A program made the translations under genes and the position numbers. A stretch of 64,000 bases of DNA from JBMOLK01 sp049325575. GTDB taxonomy: Bacteria > Bacillota > Clostridia > Acetivibrionales > Acetivibrionaceae. Shown here one piece after another: positions 17,813-26,213 of the stretch (position 1 is the first letter of the stretch; each line of letters begins with the position of its first letter). Where the stretch lies: contig JBMOLK010000311.1 of NCBI GenBank assembly GCA_049325575.1, positions 91,382 through 155,381 on the forward strand, written 5' to 3'. The notes under the pieces were generated by a model that saw only the letters and a program-made list of their open reading frames with translations, did not search any database and was not told the DNA's origin.

Positions 17813-17850
17813 AAAGGAATAACAGCTGAGCTACAGTTGTTATTCCTTGG
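17813..17850 (+). terminator. Hairpin between the two GH3 genes
   Basis: AAGGAATAACA pairs with TGTTATTCCTT (one unpaired base) around an 11-base loop. The T-rich stretch is about 20 bases away, so it may attenuate or stabilise RNA more than terminate. Confidence 0.55.
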
Positions 17851-17912
17851 GAATTATATTACTTTTTAATTCTTAAGTAATATGTTAATAAAATGAGCTT
17901 AGGAGGATAGCT

Positions 17913-20072
17913 ATGAAAAAGGCATATATGAAAGTGCAAAAAAACCTGGTCGCTTTGATGCTTGTAATAGCACTGTTTACAAGTATGTTTACCGGCAATG
18001 CACTGCAAGCCATCGGTCTTGTTCCGCAAGACGCTACTGTATTTGCAGCAGGAGAGTTCATTTATGGTGATATAAGCGGCGATGGACTTATAAATTCCAC
18101 TGACTATACGCTGCTTAAAAGATATGTCTTAAAAATTATTTCCAGTTTTTCCTATGTTTACGGAAAGCAGGCAGCTGATGTAAGCGGTGAAGGCTTGATT
18201 GACTCTACAGACCTTACATTAATGAAGAGGTACATACTTGGCATAATTAAAGTATTTCCAGCTAATAACATTACGCCTACACCTACACCTTCATATGTTA
18301 ATCCAACACCGACTGCAACCTTTAACGGACCTATTTACAAGAATCCTGCAGCTCCTGTAGAAGCCAGGGTACAGGACTTACTGGGACGTATGACCCTTGA
18401 TGAAAAGGTTGGACAGATGATTCAGGCGGAAAGAGGCGGTGCTTCATCAGCCGATGTTAAAACATATTATCTCGGTTCAGTTTTAAGCGGTGGGGGTTCT
18501 GTACCAGGAAACACAATAGAGAGCTGGATGCAGATGTGTAAGAATTACCAGGACGCTGCCATGTCTACCCGCCTTGGTATTCCCATCATGTACGGAGTAG
18601 ATGCGGTGCATGGACATAACAATGTATATGGTGCTGTTATATTCCCTCACAACATAGGCCTTGGAGCAGCAAACAACCCTGCGTTGATGCAGGAAATAGG
18701 CAAGGTAACTGCTGAAGAAATGATTGTTACAGGTGTAAACTGGACTTTTGCACCATGTATAGCTGTTGCAAGGGATGAAAGATGGGGAAGGACATATGAA
18801 AGTTTTGGGGAACACCCTGAAATAGCCAACAATCTGTTAGGCCCATACATTAAGGGACTTCAGGAAAACTATAAAATTGCTTCAACTGCAAAGCACTTCC
18901 TTGCAGATGGTGGCACCAGCGGCGGTAAAGACCAGGGTGATGCCATAATGAGTGAAGCAGAGTTAAGAAGGATTCATCTTCCGGTATATCAGAAGGCTAT
19001 AGAGGCTGACGCCTGGACTGTTATGGCTTCCTTCAGCAGCTGGAACGGTGTAAAGATGCATGAAAACAAATATCTTATTACAGATGTTCTAAAGGGAGAA
19101 TTAGGATTTAAAGGCTTTGTAGTATCTGACTGGGAAGCTATACATCAATTAAGCGGAAGCTTGTACGAACAGACTGTAAAGAGTATCAATGCAGGTATAG
19201 ACATGCTTATGGAGCCAAAAACCTGGCGTGAATGCTATGCCCACATAAAGACAGCTGCTCAACGCGGTGAAATAAGTGAACAAAGAATAAATGATGCAGT
19301 AGCAAGAATTTTGTGGGTAAAATTCAAATCAGGCTTGTTTGAAAAACCTCTAGGAGACCAGAGCCTTGTAACAAGTCCTTTTGGTTCAGCACAGCACAGG
19401 GAAGTTGCAAAGAAGGCGGTAAGAGAATCACTTGTATTATTAAAAAATCAAAATAATATTCTGCCTCTTAAAAAAGGTGCAAAAATCTTTGTGACAGGTC
19501 CTGCAGCCGATAACATAGGTATGCAGTGCGGAGGATGGACAGTCAACTGGCAGGGTGGTCTTGACGGAGGCCCATACAGCAGATGGACTAAGGGAACAAG
19601 TATTTTGGATGGATTTAAAAAGATAGCTCAAAGTAATGGCGGCCAGATTATTACAGATGCAAGCAGGGCAAGGGAAGCTGAAGTGGCTGTAGTTGTTCTG
19701 GGAGAAAGGCCATATGCTGAAGGACAGGGAGACGAAACGGACCTTGGCTTATACACAGGAAAAGCTGCGTATGAGAACAAGACTGCCATTGATCAAGCCA
19801 AGGCAACAGGACTTCCGGTTGTTGTAATACTTGTATCGGGAAGACCTAGAATTGTAACCAGTGAAATCAGCGGTTGGAATGCTTTCGTTGCTGCATGGCT
19901 GCCTGGAACAGAAGGAGATGGAGTTGCAGAGGTTCTTTATGGTGACTACGACTTTACAGGTAAGCTGCCTATGACATGGCCTAGCAGCACTGCACAACTT
20001 CCTATTAATGTAGATGACATGAGAGGACAGACGCCTCTGTTCCCATATGGACATGGATTAAAAATGTATTAG
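17913..20072 (+). CDS. Secreted GH3 beta-glucosidase / glucan exohydrolase with N-terminal dockerin (paralogue 2)
   Basis: 719 residues, same plan as the preceding gene: signal peptide (about 1-46, ending VFAAGEF), N-terminal type I dockerin (about 50-112; LINSTDYTLLKRY and LIDSTDLTLMKRY), a Pro/Thr linker (PTPTPSYVNPTPT) that the first copy lacks, then the GH3 region from about 142. KHFLADGGT and the nucleophile D406 in VVSDWEAI are intact. The two catalytic domains are clearly paralogous, so the pair arose by tandem duplication, but with many substitutions, so not recently. The ribosome binding site AGGAGG is well placed. Signal peptide and dockerin together predict a cellulosomal enzyme. 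Confidence 0.93.
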   Translation: MKKAYMKVQKNLVALMLVIALFTSMFTGNALQAIGLVPQDATVFAAGEFIYGDISGDGLINSTDYTLLKRYVLKIISSFSYVYGKQAADVSGEGLIDSTDLTLMKRYILGIIKVFPANNITPTPTPSYVNPTPTATFNGPIYKNPAAPVEARVQDLLGRMTLDEKVGQMIQAERGGASSADVKTYYLGSVLSGGGSVPGNTIESWMQMCKNYQDAAMSTRLGIPIMYGVDAVHGHNNVYGAVIFPHNIGLGAANNPALMQEIGKVTAEEMIVTGVNWTFAPCIAVARDERWGRTYESFGEHPEIANNLLGPYIKGLQENYKIASTAKHFLADGGTSGGKDQGDAIMSEAELRRIHLPVYQKAIEADAWTVMASFSSWNGVKMHENKYLITDVLKGELGFKGFVVSDWEAIHQLSGSLYEQTVKSINAGIDMLMEPKTWRECYAHIKTAAQRGEISEQRINDAVARILWVKFKSGLFEKPLGDQSLVTSPFGSAQHREVAKKAVRESLVLLKNQNNILPLKKGAKIFVTGPAADNIGMQCGGWTVNWQGGLDGGPYSRWTKGTSILDGFKKIAQSNGGQIITDASRAREAEVAVVVLGERPYAEGQGDETDLGLYTGKAAYENKTAIDQAKATGLPVVVILVSGRPRIVTSEISGWNAFVAAWLPGTEGDGVAEVLYGDYDFTGKLPMTWPSSTAQLPINVDDMRGQTPLFPYGHGLKMY

Positions 20073-20230
20073 TATGGACTTGGCTGTTTGTTCCATAGTA
20101 TATTATAAGTAATAAACAATTCTGGAGGGTAATTTCCGGTGCATCGTGTAATAGCACAGGGAATTGCCCAAAAGATTTTGTTACCATATTTTTTAAATAC
20201 CTTACAAGGTTTAACAAAGGGGGAAAGGTA

Positions 20231-22375
20231 ATGAAAAGATTAATTTCCATGCTGGTAACGGCAGCTGTTCTTGCTACACTGCTAATTCCGGCATCTGTTG
20301 CAAATGCAGCAGGCTATAATTATGTTGATGCATTTGCAAAATCAATTATGTTTTATGAGGCAAACTGGTGTGGGCCTGATGCAGGTGAAAACAGGCTTAA
20401 ATGGCGTGGACCCTGTCATGTTACAGATGGAGCTGATGTAGGGCTTGACCTGACTGGAGGTTTTCACGACGCAGGTGACCATGTGAAATTCGGTTTGCCA
20501 GAAGGCTATGCAGCTTCCGTACTTAACTGGACTCTTTATCTTTACGCTGATACTTTAAAAGAGAAGGGGCAGTATGATTACCTCTATAATATCTGTAAGC
20601 ACTTTACAGACTATTTTATAAGAAGCCATCCTAATAAGGACACTTTTTACTATCAAATAGGTGATGGCGATACAGACCATGCTTACTGGGGACCACCTGA
20701 ACTTCAGCCTACATCAAGGCCTTCATATGCTAAGGCTTCACCGTCAACTCCTGCTTCTGAAATGTGTGGTGAGGCAGCGGCAGCACTTGCAATAATGTAC
20801 TTGAACTCTAAGGACAAGGACCCTGCATATGCGCAGAAGTGTCTGGACGCTGCAAAATCAATATATGTTCTCGGAAAGACATATAAGGGTAAAGGTACAG
20901 GTCAGTCATATTATACATCAGGACCGTACTGGGATGAACTGTGCTGGGCTGGTGTGTGGCTGTACAACGCAACCAAAGACAGTGCATATTTAAATGAAGT
21001 TGATGGTTTTACAAAATCTGCTTTCGGTGCTAACGGCGCAAAGAATTATTTAAACAACTGGACAATGTGTTGGGATGATATCTGGGGAGCAGTATTTATT
21101 GAGCTTTACAGGGCTACAAACAATGTTATTTATAAAGAGAATATAGAATATAATCTGAACTATTGGATAAACAATATAGCCAGAACTCCAGGAGGCTTGA
21201 GATATTTAAATAACTGGGGAGTTCTAAGGTATGCTGCTGCAGAGTGTATGCTTGCTTTAGTTTATTATGATATGAGTAATAACAAGGCATACCTGGATTT
21301 TGCAAAGTCACAGATAGACTATATGCTTGGTACAAACCCGAGAAACAGTTCTTACGTTGTAGGTTTTGGAAACAACTATCCTAAATTCCCGCACCACAGG
21401 GCTGCCAGTGGAAGACTTGAGGGACCTCCGGCGGATGAAAAGAAAACAATGCCAGAAAGACATATATTATATGGAGCTTTAGTGGGTGGACCAAAATCCG
21501 ATGATTCATATGTTGATGACATAGATCAATATGTTTATACTGAAGTTGCTATTGACTATAATGCCGGTTTTCTTGGAGCAATGGCAGGTATGTCCAAGCA
21601 TTTAGGGGCAGGACAGATGCCGGAGCCTATCCCGGAAGAGCCAGCAGTACCTGAGCTTTTCGTAAAAGCAACTATTGATAAGGAAGTAGGAAGTGAGATT
21701 AAGCTTAATACATATGTTCACAATGAGTCACTTTATCCACCGCGTTATGAAAATGCACTATCCTACAGGTATTTCATGGATTTAAGTGAACTTTATGCAA
21801 AAGGCCGCTCTGTTGCGGATGTTCAGGTTACTTCATACTACAATCCGAATAAGGCTAAGATTTCTCCTATAAAAGCATGGGATGCAGCCAAGCATATTTA
21901 CTATGTAGAAATCAGTTATGATGGTATTAATATCTATGGAAAATCAGAATTCCAGCTTGTTATAACATCTTATAGTACAAATGCTTTAGATGCCTCAAAC
22001 GACCCTTCAAGAAAAGGCCTTACAGCTACACTTGCCATGACAGAGTATATGCCTGTTTATAGAAGCGGAGTTAAGGTTGCAGGGCTTGAACCCGGTGAAC
22101 TTCCAGGTCAGCCAACACCTACACCCACGCAGGTATCACCTACGCCGACACTCCCACAGTTTAAATACGGGGATGTAAATGGGGATACCTTGGTTAACTC
22201 AACAGACTATACCCTGGTAAAGAGGTTTGTTTTAGGGATTATTACCGAATTCCCAAGTCCTGGCGATAAGCGTGCAGCAGATGTAAATGCAGACGGATAT
22301 ATAAACTCTACAGACCTTACCCTTATGAAAAGGTATTTGTTAAAGATAATAACCAAGTTCCCTGCAGAACAATAA
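20231..22375 (+). CDS. Cellulosomal GH9 cellulase with CBM3c and dockerin
   Basis: 714 residues. Signal peptide about 1-27 (SVANAAGYNY). GH9 (alpha/alpha)6 catalytic domain about 29-460, with D80 and D83 (HDAGDHVKFG) as base and water-binding aspartates and E438 (TEVAIDYNAGF) as acid. A family 3 subtype c carbohydrate-binding module at about 475-625 (PELFVKATIDKEVGSEIKL, LSYRYFMDLSEL, YVEISYDG) feeds chains to the active site in processive theme-B GH9 enzymes. A PTPT linker leads to a C-terminal type I dockerin (about 648-712; VNSTDYTLVKRF and INSTDLTLMKRY). The architecture equals that of C. thermocellum CelR/CelQ/CelN. The ribosome binding site GGGGGAAAGG precedes the ATG. It is the last gene of the cluster. 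Confidence 0.95.
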   Translation: MKRLISMLVTAAVLATLLIPASVANAAGYNYVDAFAKSIMFYEANWCGPDAGENRLKWRGPCHVTDGADVGLDLTGGFHDAGDHVKFGLPEGYAASVLNWTLYLYADTLKEKGQYDYLYNICKHFTDYFIRSHPNKDTFYYQIGDGDTDHAYWGPPELQPTSRPSYAKASPSTPASEMCGEAAAALAIMYLNSKDKDPAYAQKCLDAAKSIYVLGKTYKGKGTGQSYYTSGPYWDELCWAGVWLYNATKDSAYLNEVDGFTKSAFGANGAKNYLNNWTMCWDDIWGAVFIELYRATNNVIYKENIEYNLNYWINNIARTPGGLRYLNNWGVLRYAAAECMLALVYYDMSNNKAYLDFAKSQIDYMLGTNPRNSSYVVGFGNNYPKFPHHRAASGRLEGPPADEKKTMPERHILYGALVGGPKSDDSYVDDIDQYVYTEVAIDYNAGFLGAMAGMSKHLGAGQMPEPIPEEPAVPELFVKATIDKEVGSEIKLNTYVHNESLYPPRYENALSYRYFMDLSELYAKGRSVADVQVTSYYNPNKAKISPIKAWDAAKHIYYVEISYDGINIYGKSEFQLVITSYSTNALDASNDPSRKGLTATLAMTEYMPVYRSGVKVAGLEPGELPGQPTPTPTQVSPTPTLPQFKYGDVNGDTLVNSTDYTLVKRFVLGIITEFPSPGDKRAADVNADGYINSTDLTLMKRYLLKIITKFPAEQ

Positions 22376-22419
22376 ATATAACCATATAGTATTAGTACCT
22401 GTTTTGTTTTAAAACTATC

Positions 22420-22463
22420 AAAAAGAGGTGAAGCATGAATATGTGCTTCACCTCTTTAACTTT
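22420..22463 (+). terminator. Terminator closing the cellulase cluster
   Basis: AAAGAGGTGAAGCA pairs perfectly with TGCTTCACCTCTTT around an eight-base loop, followed by AACTTTTC. Confidence 0.85.
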
Positions 22464-22633
22464 TCTTCAAAATCAAGATATGAAGCATCCTATGTTGAAT
22501 TAGACTGCGGCAGTAATTCAACCGATAGCTTTATACGAACTACAATGCACAATTAAGAGTTTTTCCGAATATATATTTATAAAGAGCGTTTACCGTATGT
22601 ATATGAGAGAGTAATAGTTTAAAGGAGGGGGTC

Positions 22634-23008
22634 TTGAAAGTGGACTATAGAAGGATACCTGGTATAGCTTATAGAAGGAATGCAGAACTTTACCAGAACT
22701 ATTTTTATCCAAGTACAAATATGGGCATGAGCGGTGCTTATAACAAAACAGATGATTCCAGGCAGGTTAATAGTATGAACCAGATGAGCCCTGAAAAAAC
22801 AGATGAAAATAAAGAGGTATCGGAGGAACTTGCAAGGATACCTCTACCTAATGAAGCAGAAGAAGATATTGATTTCTCCCCAAATACTGAAGAAATTAGC
22901 AGGTCACATGGAACTGCTGCTCAAAATAGATATTTTATGGGTTCATTTATTGGAGAAATAATATTGATAATACTAATTCTGCTGATATTAAGCAGTATAG
23001 AGTGGTAA
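22634..23008 (+). CDS. Hypothetical protein with C-terminal membrane anchor, 124 aa
   Basis: Not recognised. The N-terminal region is basic and Tyr-rich (YRRIPGIAYRRNAELYQNYFY). An acidic, disordered middle follows (about 50-90), then one C-terminal hydrophobic helix (about 103-121: IGEIILIILILLILSS). This is a tail-anchored layout with no signal peptide. The start is taken as TTG at 22634, 5 bases after AGGAGGGG; a GTG two codons later is possible but would be spaced 11 bases. Composition and size resemble small clostridial spore or membrane proteins, but no family can be named. Confidence 0.65.
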   Translation: MKVDYRRIPGIAYRRNAELYQNYFYPSTNMGMSGAYNKTDDSRQVNSMNQMSPEKTDENKEVSEELARIPLPNEAEEDIDFSPNTEEISRSHGTAAQNRYFMGSFIGEIILIILILLILSSIEW

Positions 23009-23038
23009 ATGCAGAACAGCTTTATTTATGGATTCTGG

Positions 23039-23084
23039 AATAAACCTTGAAACCGAAGTTTTAATATGGGCTCAAGGTTTATTG
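23039..23084 (+). terminator. Hairpin after the 124-aa gene
   Basis: AATAAACCTTGA pairs perfectly with TCAAGGTTTATT across a 21-base loop. Confidence 0.7.
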
Positions 23085-23191
23085 TAATGCACAGTGAAGT
23101 ATATTAGACATTATTTGTACTATAGTGTATTATACTTAGAAGGGAATAGGTTCCTCATGTGAGAATCTAAGAGAAGAAGGAGGCTGTACGG

Positions 23192-23989
23192 ATGCTTACA
23201 AGAAACCTTGATAAGGCAAGGCAAGCTTATAAAGATAAGAATGTTGAGGCAAGCAGGAAGGCACACGAGCAAAAAAGCACTTTACATGCAAGAGAAGCCC
23301 ATAACCAGGAGCATGGGCAGTACATAAAAAGCCTTATTTATGGAGGACTTGACGGAATCATAACAACTTTTGCAGTGGTTGCGGGTGTAGCTGGAGCTTC
23401 TCTTTCTGCAGGGATTGTTCTTATATTAGGGTTTGCCAACTTGATTGCAGACGGTTTGTCAATGGCTATAGGGGACTATTTAAGTACGAAAGCGGAGCAG
23501 GAGTATAAGAAAACTGAAAGGGAAAGAGAAACCTGGGAGGTAGAAAACTACCCTGACGGAGAAAAACAGGAGTTAGTAGAACTCTATATGAATAAAGGCA
23601 TGCCTGAAGAAGATGCCAGGACTGTAACAGAAATATTCTCAAGGAATAAAAAAGCATGGGTTAATATAATGATGGTGGAGGAACTGGGAATAATTGAAGA
23701 AAATGAGTCTCCAATAAAAAATGCCCTTGTCACGTTTTTCTCCTTTGCCATATTTGGATTTGTTCCGCTTGTGGCATATGTAATTTCGAAGGCTATTCCG
23801 GGCTTTGGTTTTCCCACCTTTATACTTGCATCAGTCCTGACCGGGGTTACACTTTATACCCTGGGCGCTGTAAAAGGGAGAATAACAGGTAATAACTGGA
23901 TAAAATCAGGATTTGAGATGTTGATAGTAGGTGGAGTTGCAGCAGCAGCTGCTTACGGTGTAGGTCTGCTTCTCGCCGGATTGGAGTAG
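23192..23989 (+). CDS. VIT1/CCC1-family metal transporter
   Basis: An integral membrane transporter for Fe2+ or Mn2+ of the vacuolar iron transporter family. After a hydrophilic, basic N-terminus (1-48) comes the signature helix GGLDGIITTFAVVAGVAGA, then a second helix (VLILGFANLIADGLSMAIGDYLS). A cytoplasmic metal-binding helical domain (about 100-168, rich in Glu, with MVEELGI) and three further membrane helices at the C-terminus complete the five-helix topology. At 265 residues it is slightly longer than plant VIT1 homologues. The ribosome binding site AGGAGG is clear. It is a single-gene unit; a small hairpin lies at 24067-24091. Confidence 0.92.
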   Translation: MLTRNLDKARQAYKDKNVEASRKAHEQKSTLHAREAHNQEHGQYIKSLIYGGLDGIITTFAVVAGVAGASLSAGIVLILGFANLIADGLSMAIGDYLSTKAEQEYKKTERERETWEVENYPDGEKQELVELYMNKGMPEEDARTVTEIFSRNKKAWVNIMMVEELGIIEENESPIKNALVTFFSFAIFGFVPLVAYVISKAIPGFGFPTFILASVLTGVTLYTLGAVKGRITGNNWIKSGFEMLIVGGVAAAAAYGVGLLLAGLE

Positions 23990-24066
23990 AAAGCGGGTTT
24001 AGGTAAATCTGTATATAAATCATTATAGAGCATATTAATAATATTATTAACTAAGCTAAGTATTAA

Positions 24067-24091
24067 AGCATCTCTTAAAAATAGAGATGCT
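24067..24091 (+). terminator. Small hairpin after the VIT1-type gene
   Basis: AGCATCTCT and AGAGATGCT form a perfect 9-bp stem with a seven-base loop. No T tract follows, so its terminator role is uncertain. Confidence 0.5.
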
Positions 24092-24128
24092 CTATATAAA
24101 ATACATATTATTATGAAAGGCTGAGAAT

Positions 24129-25049
24129 ATGAAGTCTGGTCAATTAAAAGGTGAAGTGTATAAATTCACTGCAAACCTTTTAAAAAAAAGAATGCCGCAC
24201 ATAGCCTTAAGATTATACAATAAAGCATACAGGCACAGAACTGCAGAAGACAATATTGAATTATTACTGGATATGGCACTGGTGTATGATGAATTGGAAG
24301 ACTTTGATTCCTCAGAACAAAAATATCGTGAGATTATCAAAGTCAGTCCTAAAGAGGCAAGAGCCTATTATGGTATAGCTATATTGTATGACAGACGAAA
24401 GGACTATGCAACAGCCATAGAGTATTATAAGCAAGCTATAAATCTTAACCCTCATTATAAGAAGGCGTATTTTTTTATGGCCAATATCTATGATGAAATT
24501 GGAGAAAAGGAGGCGGCGGTTAAGTGCTACGAAAAAGTAGTTGAACTTGACCCCTATGACTTTTGGGCTAATAATAATCTGGGCTCCTTATATGAAGAGC
24601 TTGATATGAACCAGCGGGCATTGGATAAGATCAGAAGAAGCCTCGAAATAGATCCAAGGCATTATAAAGCTCTTTTTAATATGGGAGTTGTAATGGACAA
24701 GATTGGATACAGGGAAAAAGCTATCAACTATTATGTCAGATCCATTGAGGAGAATCCCAACTATCCCTACAGCTTTTTAAATCTATCTATCCTTTACAGG
24801 GAAGAAGGAAACTATGAGAAGGCAATCGAAATAATATCCCAAGGTATTGAGAAAAACAGATTATCATCTTTCTTATATTATAACAGGGCTTGTTTCTACG
24901 TTGGCTTAAACAGGCTGGAGGATGCTGTTTGTGACCTTGCCAATGCTGTCAAGATAAGCCCTGGACTAGCTGAATATATGAAGAATGATGAGGAGCTTAA
25001 CCCTCTAAGAGGCCATAAATCATTCAGGAGCTTGATAGAGGGCTCCTAA
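24129..25049 (+). CDS. Tetratricopeptide-repeat protein
   Basis: 306 residues built almost wholly from TPR units of 34 residues. Clear copies start near ARAYYGIAILYDRRKDYATA, KAYFFMANIYDEIGEKEAA, WANNNLGSLYEELDMNQRA, KALFNMGVVMDKIGYREKA and YSFLNLSILYREEGNYEKA. Two weaker repeats lie at the ends. There is no signal peptide or membrane segment, so it is likely a cytoplasmic scaffold for protein contacts. The C-terminal TPR carries the end motif EELNPLRGHKSFRSLIE, common in TPR proteins that count residual elements. GAAAGGCTGAG precedes the ATG as a modest ribosome binding site. No partner is indicated by the neighbours. Confidence 0.9.
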   Translation: MKSGQLKGEVYKFTANLLKKRMPHIALRLYNKAYRHRTAEDNIELLLDMALVYDELEDFDSSEQKYREIIKVSPKEARAYYGIAILYDRRKDYATAIEYYKQAINLNPHYKKAYFFMANIYDEIGEKEAAVKCYEKVVELDPYDFWANNNLGSLYEELDMNQRALDKIRRSLEIDPRHYKALFNMGVVMDKIGYREKAINYYVRSIEENPNYPYSFLNLSILYREEGNYEKAIEIISQGIEKNRLSSFLYYNRACFYVGLNRLEDAVCDLANAVKISPGLAEYMKNDEELNPLRGHKSFRSLIEGS

Positions 25050-25148
25050 GAGACGCAATTCTTTGTTTAAAATTTCAGACTGGTCTTCTGCACATTGATT
25101 TTCAAAGACAAGAAATAGTATAATAATTATAGATTACCATTACTTCTT

Positions 25149-25227
25149 AAAGGGGGGCTAAATTGTATATACAGCCGACTAATTAATTTTTTGCATCAGG
25201 TGGCTAATATACAATTACAAAAATATG
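25149..25227 (+). promoter_or_regulatory. Possible hairpin-bridged ribosome binding site for the CBM3 gene
   Basis: AAAGGGGGG (25149-25157) is the only strong Shine-Dalgarno-like sequence but lies 67 bases before the ATG at 25225. A perfect 10-bp inverted repeat, AATTGTATAT (25161-25170) and ATATACAATT (25207-25216), lies between them. If the stem forms, the effective spacing falls to about 11 bases. A weaker AGGTGG (25199-25204) is in the loop. The structure is seen; the mechanism is inferred. Confidence 0.45.
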
Positions 25228-26103
25228 AAATGGTATTATAATCTAAGGCTTAGAAAGCGAGTAGTTCTTGTTTCAGTGTTTGTTTTATTCTTTGGTTTAC
25301 TTTCCATTATTGTGTTGGCCTACAGTTTTTTTGGCAATAGAAACGAAAATTACATCAGTAACAACAAAGATTCAAGTAATACCAGTACAAAATCCCCACC
25401 TGCAATAGTATATACGCCTACTTTAGAAGAGGAGTCACCAATACCTACGCCAACAACAACATCTATCATTAGTCCGGTATCAACACCTACGCCTGCACCA
25501 ACATCTACATCTACATCTATACCTACACCTACGTCCATACCTACACCTACACCGGTAGAAGTAAAAAAAACGCCCAAACCGTCACCAAGTCCTTCGGTAA
25601 AACCCAGTGCGCCAAGGCCCACTAAAACAAAAACGGACGATATAGCTTTAAACAATATTGTACTTCAATATAAAAACGGAGATTCAAAAGCTTCTGCAAA
25701 TGTTATTTATCCTATAATCAGAATAATTAATAAGGGTAACACAAATGTGAATTTTGCGGATATTAGTATCAGGTATTATTACACTAAAGAAGGGGAAATA
25801 AAGGAAACTTTTTGGTGTGATTCATTTTCAAAAGACGCGTCACAAGTCTATGGAAAGTTTGTTAAGCTCAAGGCAGGCAAACCTGGTGCAGACCATTATT
25901 TGAAGATAGGCTTTTACTCAAAGGCCGGCTCTCTAAAGCCGGGAGAAAGTACAGAAATAAAGGTAGGGTTTGGTAAGAATAACTGGACTGAATATAATCA
26001 GTTAAACGATTATTCTTACAATAAGATAAGTGACAGATTTATAAGCTGGGACCATATCACGCTATATGTATCAGGTAAGCTGGTTTATGGAAAGGAACCT
26101 TAG
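25225..26103 (+). CDS. Membrane-anchored CBM3 protein
   Basis: 292 residues. A 13-residue basic cytoplasmic tail (MKWYYNLRLRKRV), one membrane helix (about 14-36: LVSVFVLFFGLLSIIVLAYSF), a long Pro/Thr/Ser spacer (about 50-138, many PTPTP units), and a C-terminal family 3 carbohydrate-binding module (about 140-290: IALNNIVLQYKNGD, FADISIRYYYTKEG, ISWDHITLYVSGKLVYG). In the C. thermocellum group this order is typical of the outer half of RsgI anti-sigma-I proteins. Here the cytoplasmic RsgI domain is missing, and no SigI gene is adjacent. It could hold the cell on cellulose or be a remnant sensor. There is no ribosome binding site at normal spacing (see 25149-25227). Confidence 0.88.
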   Translation: MKWYYNLRLRKRVVLVSVFVLFFGLLSIIVLAYSFFGNRNENYISNNKDSSNTSTKSPPAIVYTPTLEEESPIPTPTTTSIISPVSTPTPAPTSTSTSIPTPTSIPTPTPVEVKKTPKPSPSPSVKPSAPRPTKTKTDDIALNNIVLQYKNGDSKASANVIYPIIRIINKGNTNVNFADISIRYYYTKEGEIKETFWCDSFSKDASQVYGKFVKLKAGKPGADHYLKIGFYSKAGSLKPGESTEIKVGFGKNNWTEYNQLNDYSYNKISDRFISWDHITLYVSGKLVYGKEP

Positions 26104-26135
26104 AAGTTTGATAAATCCTATAGAAGAAGGAATTA

Positions 26136-26179
26136 TTAATGCGCCGCAAGCTTTTTAGATGAAGCTTGCAGCGCATTAA
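26136..26179. terminator. Hairpin between convergent genes
   Basis: TTAATGCGC, one mismatch, then GCAAGCTT pairs with AAGCTTGC, one mismatch, then GCGCATTAA. This 17-bp stem with an eight-base loop lies between the CBM3 gene and the convergent carboxypeptidase gene. No long T tract is present. Confidence 0.7.
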
Positions 26180-26213
26180 ACCAAAGGTATGACATAAATA
26201 TTTTTATGAAGTT

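Noticed and set aside
25350..25655. Minus-strand Val/Gly-rich frame of 101 codons
   Set aside because: It is the antisense of the Pro/Thr linker codons of the CBM3 protein.
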